NCBI RefSeq assembly: GCF_000488255.1
Contig: NZ_KI530754.1
Coordinates: 248,001 to 312,000, forward strand
Source of the DNA: Acinetobacter indicus CIP 110367
GTDB lineage: Bacteria; Pseudomonadota; Gammaproteobacteria; Pseudomonadales; Moraxellaceae
Direction: 5' to 3'
DNA length: 64,000 bases
Positions 45,644-55,438 of this stretch are shown in pieces; position 1 is the first letter of the stretch, and the number at the start of each line of letters is the position of its first letter. The translations under genes were made by a program, and so were the position numbers. The notes below the pieces were generated by a model. That model was not told the origin of the DNA. It saw only the letters and a program-made list of their open reading frames with translations, and searched no databases.

Positions 45644-45672
45644 ACAGCCAAGCAAAAGCTTGGCTGTTTTGG
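45644..45672 (-). terminator. terminator of the aromatic operon
   Basis: On the minus strand AAACAGCCAAGC-TTTT-GCTTGGCTGTTT, 14 bases past the tyrA/aroA stop. The 3' tract is only moderately T-rich. Confidence 0.7.
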
Positions 45673-45685
45673 GTTATTTTTATCT

Positions 45686-47932
45686 TTATTCGGTCACTTC
45701 AATCTGCAGACCGGCCTGAGCGGTCAATTGGGTAAAGGTCGGGAAGCTGGTCGCGACCGTTTCTGTTCCTACAATTTTAATCACTTCCGAGTTACGTAAA
45801 CCGGCAATCGAGAAGCTCATGGCAATACGGTGGTCATGATGCGACTCAATTTCACCGCCGGTGAACACAGGTGACCAGTCACCTGCTTTACCCTTGCCTT
45901 CAATGATGATGCCATCTTCAGTTGGGGTACAGTCGATACCCATGGTTTTCAAGCCATCTGCCATCACCTGAATCCGGTCAGATTCTTTAACGCGAAGCTC
46001 GGCTGCACCAGTCAGTACAGTCTGGCCTTCCGCACAGGCGGCTGCAATAAACAGCGCCGGGAATTCATCAATCGCCAGTGGCACCTGATCTTCCGGAATA
46101 TGAATGCCTTTTAAGGTACGGCTGCCCTGAATACGAATGTCGGCAATTGGTTCACCACCGGCAATACGCTCGTTGGATACAGTAATATCTGCACCCATTT
46201 GTTTGAGGATTTCAATCACGCCAGTACGGGTCGGGTTAATGCCCACAGCTTCTAAAGTGACATCGGCATTTTCAGTAATGGCCGCGCCCACCATAAAGAA
46301 CGCTGCAGATGAAATATCTGAAGGCACCTGAATATTGGTTCCCACCAGTTTACCGCCGCCTTGCAGGGAAATACGGTTACCTTCGGTTTTCACTTCATAA
46401 CCAAAAGCACGCAGCATACGCTCGGTATGGTCGCGGGTTGGTTCCGGTTCAGTTACTGCAGTTTCACCTTCGGCCCACAAACCGGCCAGTAAAATTCCTG
46501 ATTTCACCTGTGCCGAGGCCATTGGTAAATCGTACTGAATGCCTTTTAACTGCTGGCTGCCCGTAATTGACACCGGTGGCGTACCACGCTCACCTGTGGT
46601 CTGGATTTGCGCCCCCATTTCACGTAATGGCTTGGCAATACGCTCCATTGGACGCTTGGACAAGGATGCATCACCGGTCATCACCGAATCAAAGGCCTGC
46701 GCCGATAACATGCCTGACAGCAAACGCATGGAGGTGCCAGAGTTCCCCATATACAGTGCACCGGCTGGAGCTTTGAGGCCCTGCATACCAACACCATGAA
46801 TGGTCACTTCACCATTTTTCGGGCCTTCAATACTGACACCCATATCGCGAAAAGCCTGCAAGGTCGCCAGCGCATCTTCACCTTCCAAAAAGCCGGTGAC
46901 ATGGGTGGTGCCTTCTGCAATCGCACCAAACATGATTGAACGATGTGACACAGATTTATCACCTGGCACAGTAAATTTACCCTGGAAATTTTTAGAGCCC
47001 GGTAAAATCGTAAATTGTTGTGTCACTTTATTGTTCTCCATCAACGGTTTTTTGGCCAGCATATGATTAAAATGCTGACGCGCTGCTTGAGCATGTCCCA
47101 GCAGGCCCATTAAAGCCTGCGAGTTTTCCTGTTCGATCAGCTGGCGCAAGATTGCCAGCTGTTGTTCAAAGCCATCGACTGCATTCAAAATTGCCTTTTT
47201 ATTGGCAAAGAAGATGTCGTGCCACATTTGTGGATCACTGGCTGCAATTCGCGAGAAATCACGAAAGCCGCCTGCAGCATAGCGAAAAATATCTAAATTG
47301 TCTTCCCTGTTGGCCAGTTGCTCCACCAGGTTAAATGCCATTAAATGCGGAAGATGACTGGTATGTGCCAGCACTTCATCGTGCTTGTCCACATCCATAC
47401 AGATCACTTCCGCTTTGGCTGCTTCCCACAGTTGAATCAGTTTATTGACCGCCCAATCCGCACTGGTCGGTAATGGAGTCAAAATCACTTTATGATTGGC
47501 GAATAAATCGACCTTACCGGCATGGACCCCGGTATGCTCGGCTCCAGCAATCGGATGCCCCGGCACAAAACCGGCAGGCAGTTGTTCACCAAAAACCGCT
47601 TTGGCTGCATCGACCACATTGCCTTTGGTACTGCCGACATCGGTCAGGATTGCATCAGGTTTTAAATACGGTTTAATCTGCTGCAATACGTATTCGGTGG
47701 CACGTACCGGCAAGGCCAGTACCACCAGATCAGCATCTTTCACCGCCTCGACCGGATCGCTATAACCGGCAGCAATTAAACCCAAGGCTTTGGCATCTTC
47801 TAGCGTTTTTTGCGAACGGGTCGATGCCACTACCTCATGAGCCAGCTGTTCAGCCTGAATCACACGCGCCAGACTTGAGCCAATCAGCCCAAGTCCAATA
47901 AAAGCGACTTTTTCAAACAGGGGTTGCGTCAT
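45686..47932 (-). CDS. bifunctional prephenate dehydrogenase / EPSP synthase
   Basis: A 748-residue TyrA-AroA fusion. Residues 1 to about 300 are cyclohexadienyl dehydrogenase: GLGLIGSSLARVI is the NAD fold, DVGSTKGNVV and GHPIAGAEHTGV contain catalytic-site residues, and HLPHLMAFNLV follows. Residues about 305-748 are 5-enolpyruvylshikimate-3-phosphate synthase: PGDKSVSHRSIMFGAIAEG, YMGNSGTSMRLLSG, RPMERIAKPLREMGA, and DHRIAMSFSIAG. It therefore covers EPSP formation in the shikimate pathway and prephenate or arogenate oxidation in the tyrosine branch. Fusions of this kind are known in Pseudomonas and Acinetobacter. It follows hisC by three bases. Confidence 0.96.
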   Translation of the reverse strand: MTQPLFEKVAFIGLGLIGSSLARVIQAEQLAHEVVASTRSQKTLEDAKALGLIAAGYSDPVEAVKDADLVVLALPVRATEYVLQQIKPYLKPDAILTDVGSTKGNVVDAAKAVFGEQLPAGFVPGHPIAGAEHTGVHAGKVDLFANHKVILTPLPTSADWAVNKLIQLWEAAKAEVICMDVDKHDEVLAHTSHLPHLMAFNLVEQLANREDNLDIFRYAAGGFRDFSRIAASDPQMWHDIFFANKKAILNAVDGFEQQLAILRQLIEQENSQALMGLLGHAQAARQHFNHMLAKKPLMENNKVTQQFTILPGSKNFQGKFTVPGDKSVSHRSIMFGAIAEGTTHVTGFLEGEDALATLQAFRDMGVSIEGPKNGEVTIHGVGMQGLKAPAGALYMGNSGTSMRLLSGMLSAQAFDSVMTGDASLSKRPMERIAKPLREMGAQIQTTGERGTPPVSITGSQQLKGIQYDLPMASAQVKSGILLAGLWAEGETAVTEPEPTRDHTERMLRAFGYEVKTEGNRISLQGGGKLVGTNIQVPSDISSAAFFMVGAAITENADVTLEAVGINPTRTGVIEILKQMGADITVSNERIAGGEPIADIRIQGSRTLKGIHIPEDQVPLAIDEFPALFIAAACAEGQTVLTGAAELRVKESDRIQVMADGLKTMGIDCTPTEDGIIIEGKGKAGDWSPVFTGGEIESHHDHRIAMSFSIAGLRNSEVIKIVGTETVATSFPTFTQLTAQAGLQIEVTE

Positions 47933-47935
47933 GGC

Positions 47936-49027
47936 TTATGCCTTTGCGTCCAGACCTAACACCTTCGCCAGTGCAGTCAGGAATTTGGCATTTTCTGCTT
48001 CTGTTCCAATCGATACACGAAGATGGTTTGGAATACCAACCGGACGTACAATCACGCCTTCTTTGAGCAAGGCATTGAAGGTTTGTGCCGGATCAGCCTG
48101 TACATCAAACAGAATAAAGTTGGCACGTGAAGGCACATAGTTCAGGCCCAGTGCCTTAAAGCCCGCTTCCAGCTGCGCCATACCAGCCTTGTTCACTTCA
48201 CGTGATTTTTCGATAAAGGCTTCATCTTTCAGCGCTGCTACAGCTGCCACCATAGCTAAATGGTTCACGTTAAATGGCTGACGGATACGGTTTAAATAGT
48301 CAGTCACCTGTACAGAGGCCAGAGCAAAACCAACTCGTAGCGCTGCCAGACCATAGCACTTCGATAAAGTACGGCTAACAATCAGATTTGGATACTGATC
48401 CAGATACTTCAGGCTGTTGAAGTTTTCCGGGAAGTATTCCACATAGGCTTCATCCAGCACCACAATTACATTGGCCGGTACTTTTTGCATGAAGGCTTCA
48501 AATTCAGCTTCTTCAAACCAGGTGCCGGTCGGGTTGTTTGGGTTGGCAATGAACACCAGCTTGGTGTTGGCCTGAATAGCCGCAGCCATCGCATCTAAAT
48601 CGTGTGAAAAACCTTTGGCTGGCACTTCAATGGCCTGCGCATTAATGGCCTGAGTCACCAGCGCATAAACCGCAAAGGCGTGCTGGCTATATACGATTGA
48701 GTCCTGCTCGGACACAAAAGCGCGGGCAAACATTTCCAGCAGGTCATTTGAACCATTACCCAAAGTAATCCGTTCATGACCAAAACCAAACTGCGCTTCA
48801 ATCTGGTCTTTTAAAATAAAACCACCACCATCTGGATAACGGCCAATTTCTGCCAGCTCGGCAGCCACAGCCTCTTTGACTTTGTCTGAACAGCCCAACG
48901 GGTTTTCATTGGATGCCAATTTCACAATATCGGTAATACCCAATTCGCGCTCAAGTTCACTGATCGGCTTACCTGGTTGATATGGCTTTAACTTAGAGAT
49001 GCCTTCATTGGCTGGGACAAACGACAT
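47936..49027 (-). CDS. hisC: histidinol-phosphate aminotransferase
   Basis: A 363-residue class II PLP aminotransferase. Conserved marks: LASNENPLGCS, ANPNNPTGTWF, VVLDEAYVEYF, RTLSKCYGLAALRVGFA with the PLP lysine, and a C-terminal GVIVRPVG...RVSIG. The name follows the sequence family. The position between pheA and tyrA/aroA suggests that it may also transaminate phenylpyruvate, prephenate or hydroxyphenylpyruvate, as known for HisC-like enzymes in this arrangement. The gene lies three bases from tyrA/aroA and 64 bases from pheA. Confidence 0.92.
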   Translation of the reverse strand: MSFVPANEGISKLKPYQPGKPISELERELGITDIVKLASNENPLGCSDKVKEAVAAELAEIGRYPDGGGFILKDQIEAQFGFGHERITLGNGSNDLLEMFARAFVSEQDSIVYSQHAFAVYALVTQAINAQAIEVPAKGFSHDLDAMAAAIQANTKLVFIANPNNPTGTWFEEAEFEAFMQKVPANVIVVLDEAYVEYFPENFNSLKYLDQYPNLIVSRTLSKCYGLAALRVGFALASVQVTDYLNRIRQPFNVNHLAMVAAVAALKDEAFIEKSREVNKAGMAQLEAGFKALGLNYVPSRANFILFDVQADPAQTFNALLKEGVIVRPVGIPNHLRVSIGTEAENAKFLTALAKVLGLDAKA

Positions 49028-49091
49028 TTTTTACTTCCAGATTTACAGGTGAAAAGCAGCCGCATGCAGCGCACACGGCCACCAGAGAATT

Positions 49092-50201
49092 TTATAAAAC
49101 TGCCGCCGGATAAGAGCCGAGTACACGGACTTCTTTCACCAATGGACGGATTTCTTCAATCGCAGCTTTAACATTGTCTTGCTCAATATGACCTTCCAGA
49201 TCAATAAAGAACACATAGGCCCATTTTTCAGGTAAAGCCGGACGGGTTTCAATACTGGTTAGACTAATGTTGTGTTTGGCAAATGGCGCCAGAATTTCCA
49301 GCAAGGCACCGGCACGGTCATGTGCAGACACCAGCAATGAAGTTTTGTCATTGCCGCTTTGTGGCACTTTCTCACGGCCAATCACCAAGAAGCGCGTGGT
49401 GTTTTCCGGGTTGTCTTCGATATTGCTGTGCATGATTTCAAGATCATAAATGGTTGCCGCAATTTCAGAAGCAATGGCCGCAGAATGCCATTCATTACGA
49501 ATACGGCGCGCCGCTTCACCATTGGAACTTAAAGCCACACGCTCCACCCCAGGATAATGCGCATCTAGCCATTTACGGCACTGTGCCAGCGTTTGCTGGT
49601 GAGCATAAATCTGTTTAATGCTGTCTTTACGGGTATTTGCAGAAATCAGGAACTGATGATGAATCGGCAATTCAACTTCGCCAATCACATTCAGATTTGA
49701 AGTTTTAAAGCAGTCTAAGGTATGGTTCACCACTCCTTCAGAGGAGTTTTCTACCGGCACCAGACCATAATGCGCACTACCCGCTTCCACTTCACGGAAG
49801 ACTTCATCAATGGTTTGTAAAGGGCGCACCAGGGCATCATGACCGAAATGCTTGAGTACCGCAGAATGGGTATAAGTCCCAACAGGCCCCAGGAAGGCAA
49901 TACTTTGCGGTGCTTCCAGTGCCAGACAGGCCGACATGATTTCACGGAATAAACGCGCCATGGTCTGATCCGACAATGGGCCTTCATTGCGATCCATAAC
50001 ATTACGTAAAACTTGTGCTTCACGTTCCGGACGGTAAAACAGCGGATTCTCTTCAGCGGCAAATTTGGCTTTGGCCACCGCTTCTGCCAATCGTGCGCGA
50101 CGGTTAATCAGTTGTTGAATCTGCATATCAACAGAGTCAATTTCCTCACGAATATTGTTCAGGTCAAGAGAAGTCGTTGTGTTTTGATCGTCGTTGATCA
50201 T
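49092..50201 (-). CDS. pheA: chorismate mutase / prephenate dehydratase (P-protein)
   Basis: A bifunctional enzyme of about 369 residues in phenylalanine synthesis. Residues 12-95 (NIREEIDSVDMQIQQLINRRARLAEAVAKAK) form an AroQ chorismate mutase. Residues about 105-285 are prephenate dehydratase (AFLGPVGTYTHSAV, GLVPVENSSEGVVN, NTTRFLVIGRE). The C-terminal ACT domain includes GALLEILAPFAKHNISLTSIETRP, which binds phenylalanine for feedback control. The ATG at 50201, preceded by AAGGGCG, is preferred; an in-frame start further upstream (50258) would add non-family residues. It is first in the pheA-hisC-tyrA/aroA unit. Confidence 0.96.
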   Translation of the reverse strand: MINDDQNTTTSLDLNNIREEIDSVDMQIQQLINRRARLAEAVAKAKFAAEENPLFYRPEREAQVLRNVMDRNEGPLSDQTMARLFREIMSACLALEAPQSIAFLGPVGTYTHSAVLKHFGHDALVRPLQTIDEVFREVEAGSAHYGLVPVENSSEGVVNHTLDCFKTSNLNVIGEVELPIHHQFLISANTRKDSIKQIYAHQQTLAQCRKWLDAHYPGVERVALSSNGEAARRIRNEWHSAAIASEIAATIYDLEIMHSNIEDNPENTTRFLVIGREKVPQSGNDKTSLLVSAHDRAGALLEILAPFAKHNISLTSIETRPALPEKWAYVFFIDLEGHIEQDNVKAAIEEIRPLVKEVRVLGSYPAAVL

Positions 50202-50352
50202 TGTTATGTCGCCCTTCATAAACGGTATGCAAACAGTATAACAATAGTTAGCTTTCAAATGTTGCGCAATACAACTTTGATTGATTCAGTCTTAAAAACA
50301 AACAGTTGGTTAAACTCTCTGCAACTTGTGAAACTGTTTATCAATTGAGCAG

Positions 50353-50472
50353 CTAAAGCTCATGAATAATTCTGAACAAGTCACGACGCTTTGCCTGTTT
50401 TTCCATCCAGAGTGTAGCGAATTTAAGCAGATGAAATAGGGTCTTTTTCCAATCAGCCGATAGCTTTTGCAT
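50353..50472 (-). CDS. possible small basic protein, 39 aa
   Basis: A short frame starting MQKLSADWKKTLFHLLKF and ending KQAKRRDLFRIIHEL. Its amphipathic, Arg/Lys-rich composition recalls DUF1127-type small proteins, which contain a W...R...L pattern, but the match is weak. No Shine-Dalgarno sequence precedes this ATG, and an open frame extends upstream to 50631 with less protein-like sequence. The prediction is tentative. Confidence 0.35.
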   Translation of the reverse strand: MQKLSADWKKTLFHLLKFATLWMEKQAKRRDLFRIIHEL

Positions 50473-50687
50473 CTGAATTCGATGAATAGTGATAGGATTT
50501 TGCAAGTTTATTGCGTAAACTGAACAGGCGTCATAATTACTTACATAGAAAATTACGCCCATAAATATTGAATAAAATTCCAGAAATTTTAACTTGAAAA
50601 AGAAATAAGAAAACTGGTTACAAAGCAGCAATGAAATTTTGCTTTTTCCCCTTTACTCTTTTATTTAAAGCAATTCGGAGAATAATA

Positions 50688-51209
50688 ATGTCAAAAAGAA
50701 TCGCGGTGCTGATTACCCATGATTATGAAGATGCAGACTATCCAGAATTGATCCACGCCTTCCGTGCAGCGCGGCATAGCGTGGTAAATGTTGAAAACAA
50801 GGCCGGCAATATTATCTATGGTTATCAACGGCGCAGCTCGGTAACCATCGACCAAAGTATAGATGATGTGACCATTCATGATTTTGATGCGCTGCTGATT
50901 CCCGGCGGCCAATCTCCGGCACAACTGCGTGATGATTTACGTTTTGTCGATTTTGTCCGAAACTTTGCCAATGCCCAGAAACCAATTATGAGCACCTGTC
51001 ATGGTCCGCAACTGCTGATTCATGCCAGCGTGGTCAAAGGCCGGCGCATGACCAGCATTGCCCCGGTGATGCTGGAACTGATGGATGCCGGCGCCGTGTA
51101 TTTTGATGAAGCGGTGGTAAATGACAATAACCTGTATATTTCCTCACGCTCACCAGCAGACTTGCCGATTTTTATTCGGGAAAGTCTGCATGTGCTCAGC
51201 CTGCATTAA
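50688..51209 (+). CDS. DJ-1/PfpI family protein
   Basis: A protein of about 173 residues of the DJ-1/ThiJ/PfpI superfamily, which includes YhbO-like stress proteins with glyoxalase or deglycase activity. RIAVLITHDYEDADYPE, ALLIPGGQSPAQLR and the nucleophile elbow STCHGPQLL with its Cys are visible; the catalytic His is next to the Cys. The ATG at 50688 has a GGAG site nine bases upstream. The upstream open frame from 50631 is ignored. A strong terminator follows. Confidence 0.93.
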   Translation: MSKRIAVLITHDYEDADYPELIHAFRAARHSVVNVENKAGNIIYGYQRRSSVTIDQSIDDVTIHDFDALLIPGGQSPAQLRDDLRFVDFVRNFANAQKPIMSTCHGPQLLIHASVVKGRRMTSIAPVMLELMDAGAVYFDEAVVNDNNLYISSRSPADLPIFIRESLHVLSLH

Positions 51210-51233
51210 AATAGTCTCAGAAACACACCCACC

Positions 51234-51272
51234 AAAAAACACCCGCCCAGTCCATGCTGGGCGGGTGTTTTC
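51234..51272. terminator. bidirectional terminator between the PfpI and acyl-CoA dehydrogenase genes
   Basis: AAACACCCGCCCAG-TCCATG-CTGGGCGGGTGTTT, a 14-bp stem flanked by A and T runs. Confidence 0.9.
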
Positions 51273-51293
51273 ATTTGCTCTGATGTACAGGAC

Positions 51294-52436
51294 TTAACGG
51301 CCCAATAAACCGCGCGCCACAATCTCTTTCATAATTTCATTGGTGCCGCCATAAATCCGCTGGATACGGGCATCGACAAAGAAACGAGAAATTGGATATT
51401 CAGTCATATAACCATAACCACCAAACAGCTGCAGCAGCTGATCGGCCACTTTCATCTGCATATCGGTCGAGAAGCTTTTCAGTGCTGCTGCGGTTTCGAC
51501 ATCCAGTTTGCCCTGCATATACAGCTCGACATTCTGGTTATAAAACGCAGCCGTAGCCAGCTCATCAATTTTGGTCTGCGCCAAAACAAAACGGCTGTTC
51601 TGGAACTGGCCAATTTTCTGACCAAAAGCCTGACGTTCCTGGACGTATTGCGTGGTGATGTCAATCGAACCGCGGATAGCGCCCAAGGCGGTGGCGGCAA
51701 TCGCGGTCCGTTCACGTGGCAATTCCTGCATTAAATAGGCAAAGCCCTGTCCCGGCTGGCCCAGTAACTGTTCTTTGGGTACTTTCACGTTATCAAAGAA
51801 CAATTCCGAGGTGTCCTGAGCGTGCAGGCCAATCTTGTCGAGGTTGGTGCCTTTTTTAAAGCCATCCAGATGGGTATCGACCAGCAATAAAGACACCCCT
51901 TTGGCGCGTGCCTGCGGATCGGTCTTTACCGCCAGCACCACCAGATCGGCATGTTGGCCATTGGAAATAAAGGTTTTAGAACCATTTAAAATATAATGAT
52001 CATCCTGCAAAATGGCATGACTGCGCATGGCTTGCAGGTCAGAACCGGCACCCGGCTCGGTCATACCAATCGCACCGACCACTTCACCACTAACCATTTT
52101 GGGTAGCCAGTACTGTTTCTGTTCTTCTGAACCAATATTTAAAATATACGGTGCAGCAATTTCTGAATGACAGGAAATACCGGTAGACAGTGCGCTATAA
52201 CCGGCACGTGCCGATTCTTCCACCAGCATCAGCGAATAATGGGTCGGTACACCATAACCGGCATACTGTTCCGGTACATCTACACATAAAAAGCCGTTTT
52301 CACCCAGCTGGTTCCAGACCGAGCGCGGCATAATCCCTTCCCGTTCCCACTGTTCATAATGCGGGGCAATCTGTTCACTCATAAAGCGGCGGAAGTTGTC
52401 ACGGAATAATTCTAAATCTGCATCATAAGCCAGCAT
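51294..52436 (-). CDS. acyl-CoA dehydrogenase
   Basis: A flavoprotein dehydrogenase of about 380 residues that introduces the alpha-beta double bond in acyl-CoA. Domains: an N-terminal helical part, a middle beta domain (GAIGMTEPGAGSDLQAMRSHA is the FAD-binding signature), and a C-terminal helical domain ending QRIYGGTNEIMKEIVARGLL. QLFGGYGYMTEYPISRFFVDARI is typical for the short or medium-chain, branched-chain group. The specific substrate is unknown. No other beta-oxidation genes are adjacent. The start at 52436 has AAGGATGG upstream. Confidence 0.93.
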   Translation of the reverse strand: MLAYDADLELFRDNFRRFMSEQIAPHYEQWEREGIMPRSVWNQLGENGFLCVDVPEQYAGYGVPTHYSLMLVEESARAGYSALSTGISCHSEIAAPYILNIGSEEQKQYWLPKMVSGEVVGAIGMTEPGAGSDLQAMRSHAILQDDHYILNGSKTFISNGQHADLVVLAVKTDPQARAKGVSLLLVDTHLDGFKKGTNLDKIGLHAQDTSELFFDNVKVPKEQLLGQPGQGFAYLMQELPRERTAIAATALGAIRGSIDITTQYVQERQAFGQKIGQFQNSRFVLAQTKIDELATAAFYNQNVELYMQGKLDVETAAALKSFSTDMQMKVADQLLQLFGGYGYMTEYPISRFFVDARIQRIYGGTNEIMKEIVARGLLGR

Positions 52437-52545
52437 AGTCCATCCTTGTAAGGTATACATTCTTGTTTTACATTCAGCCCCATGCTATGCATTTTAAAGC
52501 GTACTGTCATGGCTTTTCCCGGCTTTTTTATTGACTGCCAAGTAA

Positions 52546-52572
52546 TAAAAAAGGAAGCCGAAGCTTCCTTTA
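52546..52572 (-). terminator. terminator of dctA
   Basis: On the minus strand AAAGGAAGC-TTCG-GCTTCCTTT with a T run, 16 bases past the stop. Confidence 0.85.
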
Positions 52573-52587
52573 GTCACCGCCCTGCTG

Positions 52588-53937
52588 TTAAGCCGAAGCA
52601 GATTGCTGGTTTTGTTCTGCCATCTTGCGGTCAATTTCTTCCGGATTATTTAATGCATATTGCAGCTTTTCCTGATCCAGCTGACCGACCCACTTCGCTA
52701 CAACAATGGTTGCCAATGAGTTACCCACCAGATTGGTCAAGGCACGTGCTTCAGACATAAAGCGGTCAATACCCAGAATTAGCGCCAGACCGGCCACCGG
52801 AATCTGACCCACAGCCGCCAGTGTTGCCGCCATCACAATAAAGCCTGAACCGGTCACCCCTGCTGCGCCTTTAGAGGAAATCAACAGCACCAGCAATAAA
52901 GTAATCTGATGATGCAGTTCTAAAGGTGTATTGGTGGCCTGAGCAATAAAGATTGCGGCCATGGTTAAATAAATCGAGGTACCATCCAGGTTAAATGAAT
53001 AACCCGTTGGAATGACCAGACCCACCACCGATTTTTCACAGCCGGCAATTTCCAGTTTCTTCAACATACGCGGTAGTACTGATTCTGAAGATGAGGTCCC
53101 CAATACAATCAGTAATTCTTCGCGAATCATGCGGATCATTTTTACGATACTGAAACCGGTCATGCGCGCAATACTGCCGAGTATGATAAAAATAAACAGC
53201 ACACAGGTCAGGTAGAAGCAGATAATTAACTGCGCCAGTTGCGCCAGACTGCCAATCCCGTATTTACCAATAGTAAAGGCCATCGCACCGAAAGCACCAA
53301 TTGGCGCAACTTTCATGATCATGTTCACAATGTTAAAGAACACATGCGAAATCTGGTCAATCAGTTTCAAGACCGGCTTACCTGCTGGCCCTAAACGGTG
53401 TAAAGCAAAACCAAACAGGATGGCAAACATCAGCACCTGCAGGATTTCACCCTGGGCAAAGGCACCGACCACGGTATTTGGAATGATATTTAACAGGAAC
53501 TCGACTGTAGATTGCGCTTCACCAGTTTCTACATATTTGGAAATACCGGTGGTATCCAATGAAGCTGGATCAACGTTCATGCCAACGCCTGGTTTCCAGA
53601 CGTTAATCACCACCAGACCAATAATCAGGGCGATGGTAGAGACAATTTCAAAATACAGTAATGCCACGCCACCGGTTTTACCCACCGATTTCATGCTTTC
53701 CATACCGGCGATACCACTCACCACGGTACAGAAAATCACCGGCGCAATAATCATTTTGATTAAACGGATGAAGCCATCACCTAAGGGTTTCAGCTGCTCA
53801 CCCAGACCCGGAACATACTGTTCCACGCCATTAATAATTTGTGTGCCACTAGGAGAATAATGACCGACGAGAATACCTGCAATAATTGCAATAATCACCT
53901 GAAAGTACAGGGATTTATAAATAGGTTGTTTGGCCAT
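52588..53937 (-). CDS. dctA: C4-dicarboxylate:cation symporter DctA
   Basis: A 449-residue member of the glutamate/dicarboxylate:cation symporter family in the inner membrane. It starts [26 protein letters not shown] and has [26 protein letters not shown], the SSSE hairpin in [41 protein letters not shown], and a substrate-site block [15 protein letters not shown]. These fit DctA (uptake of succinate, fumarate and malate) rather than GltP. The C-terminus is Gln/Ala rich (NQQSASA). The upstream region carries repeated inverted motifs. Confidence 0.92.
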   Translation of the reverse strand: MAKQPIYKSLYFQVIIAIIAGILVGHYSPSGTQIINGVEQYVPGLGEQLKPLGDGFIRLIKMIIAPVIFCTVVSGIAGMESMKSVGKTGGVALLYFEIVSTIALIIGLVVINVWKPGVGMNVDPASLDTTGISKYVETGEAQSTVEFLLNIIPNTVVGAFAQGEILQVLMFAILFGFALHRLGPAGKPVLKLIDQISHVFFNIVNMIMKVAPIGAFGAMAFTIGKYGIGSLAQLAQLIICFYLTCVLFIFIILGSIARMTGFSIVKMIRMIREELLIVLGTSSSESVLPRMLKKLEIAGCEKSVVGLVIPTGYSFNLDGTSIYLTMAAIFIAQATNTPLELHHQITLLLVLLISSKGAAGVTGSGFIVMAATLAAVGQIPVAGLALILGIDRFMSEARALTNLVGNSLATIVVAKWVGQLDQEKLQYALNNPEEIDRKMAEQNQQSASA

Positions 53938-54002
53938 AACAGATCTACTTTTGTTCTTGTCCAGAGGACAAATACCCTTGATTTTTTACCCACGACCTGT
54001 TC

Positions 54003-54122
54003 TGCCTGTTTTTAAAACAACAGGCATACGCTGCCTTGAGCCATGGCTCAAAACATTCAACGCTTTATTTTCATCGGCAAAAGTCGGACTTACTTTGAGC
54101 CGCCAGAATAAACAGGCTCAAA
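54003..54122. promoter_or_regulatory. cluster of inverted repeats upstream of dctA
   Basis: Three inverted repeats within 120 bases: TGCCTGTT-N8-AACAGGCA (54003-54026), the perfect palindrome TTGAGCCATGGCTCAA (54036-54051), and TTTGAGCC-N13-GGCTCAAA (54094-54122). The last two share the TTGAGCC half-site, giving four copies in about 90 bases. They may be operators for dctA regulation, or hairpins; a repressor or activator site is inferred only. Confidence 0.5.
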
Positions 54123-54207
54123 CGCAAAAGCGGCTTTTAGAACAGGAGATGAGTAAAAATAAAAAACAATATAAAACGCTGCTAATTTTACCTAAAATTC
54201 AAATGTA

Positions 54208-54364
54208 GTGCTGCTAAAAACAGCGAGAACTGGCCAACTTTAAAGCAGAAACAGCTTAGACATTAGTCTAAATCCGAGCAAAGCATACGGTTTTTAAAAA
54301 ACCGCAAACATGTGTATATTGTGGGAAGCGACCGGCGCCATTTATTTGAGATTCAGGCAGTTAC
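54208..54364. other. promoter region of ybiB
   Basis: About 150 bases before ybiB. No additional gene is supportable. The longer open frame at 53930-54208 overlaps the inverted repeats and lacks a ribosome site. Confidence 0.4.
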
Positions 54365-55366
54365 ATGAGCACGAAAAGAAACATTTATAAAGACGTTGAA
54401 CATCCTTTTGCCCAGTACGTGCGTATTGTGGGAAAAGGCAAAAATGGTGCACGTTCCCTCACCTATGAAGAAGCCTATCAGGCCTTTTCCATGATCCTGA
54501 AACAGGAAGTACTCGATGTTCAGCTCGGTGCTTTTTTGATGCTGCTGCGGGTCAAGGAAGAATCGGTCGATGAACTGGCCGGCTTTGTTCAGGCCACCCG
54601 TGACCAGTTGCAGTTTAAAGCTTTAGATGTAGATCTGGACTGGTCCTCCTATGCCGGGAAGCGCAAACATTATCCGTGGTTTTTACTGGCCGCGCTGACT
54701 CTGGCCAAACAGGGTTTTAATATTGTCATGCACGGCGCTGCCGGGCATACCATTAACCGGGTCTATACCGAACAGGTGCTGGAATACTTAGGCTATCCAA
54801 TCTGCCAGTCAGATACGGAAGTCGAACAGCAATTACAGCAGCGTCATTTTGCCTATCTGCCTTTAGACGTGATTTCTCCGGTGCTGGCCGATTTGATTGC
54901 GCTACGGAATGTAATGGGCCTGCGTTCACCTATTCATACTCTTGCCCGGCTGATTAACCCCTTTAATGCCAAAGCCACGGTACAGGCCATTTTCCATCCG
55001 GCCTATCGCAGTTCCCATCAACAGTCGGCGTTTAAACTGGGCTATCTGAACAGTGCGGTGATTAAAGGTGAAGGCGGCGAGTTTGAACGGAATCCGGATG
55101 CCAAAACCTTAATTTGTGGTATCCGTAACGGCGAGCTGTATGAACATGAATTGCCAAAGCTGACCGACAACCGCAGCCCGATTGAAGAAGAACTGGACCT
55201 GGCGGTATTTAAAGCCGTCTGGGAAGGCCAGCAATCGCATGACTATGGTGAAGTGGCGGTGGTGGAAACCATGGGCATCGCGCTGTATACCATGGGCGTC
55301 TGCGACAGTTTTGCAGCAGCCATGGACAAAGCACAGCAATTCTGGGCTGCGCGTTTAAATGCTTAA
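54365..55366 (+). CDS. ybiB: YbiB family protein (TrpD2-like)
   Basis: A 333-residue protein with the anthranilate phosphoribosyltransferase fold. YbiB/TrpD2 proteins do not act in tryptophan synthesis but bind nucleic acid through a basic surface. MLKQEVLDVQLGAFLMLLRVKEESVDELAGFVQAT is the helical N-domain and NIVMHGAAGHTINRVYTEQVLEYLGYP the modified nucleotide loop, lacking the normal GTGGD. LRSPIHTLARLINPFNAKA and IKGEGGEFERNPD follow. It stands alone with its own terminator. Confidence 0.88.
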   Translation: MSTKRNIYKDVEHPFAQYVRIVGKGKNGARSLTYEEAYQAFSMILKQEVLDVQLGAFLMLLRVKEESVDELAGFVQATRDQLQFKALDVDLDWSSYAGKRKHYPWFLLAALTLAKQGFNIVMHGAAGHTINRVYTEQVLEYLGYPICQSDTEVEQQLQQRHFAYLPLDVISPVLADLIALRNVMGLRSPIHTLARLINPFNAKATVQAIFHPAYRSSHQQSAFKLGYLNSAVIKGEGGEFERNPDAKTLICGIRNGELYEHELPKLTDNRSPIEEELDLAVFKAVWEGQQSHDYGEVAVVETMGIALYTMGVCDSFAAAMDKAQQFWAARLNA

Positions 55367-55384
55367 GCCACAAAAGACTGCCAA

Positions 55385-55416
55385 TAAAAAAGGTAAGCCG
55401 CGGCTTACCTTTTTTG
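55385..55416. terminator. bidirectional terminator between ybiB and the DUF1315 gene
   Basis: AAAAAGGTAAGCCG-CGGCTTACCTTTTT, a nearly loopless palindrome flanked by A and T runs. Confidence 0.8.
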
Positions 55417-55438
55417 CATGAATCCGTTTCCTTAAAGT

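Noticed and set aside
53930..54208. A 92-residue open frame upstream of ybiB
   Set aside because: It lies across the dctA promoter and its inverted repeats, has no Shine-Dalgarno sequence, and has a composition unlike a protein.
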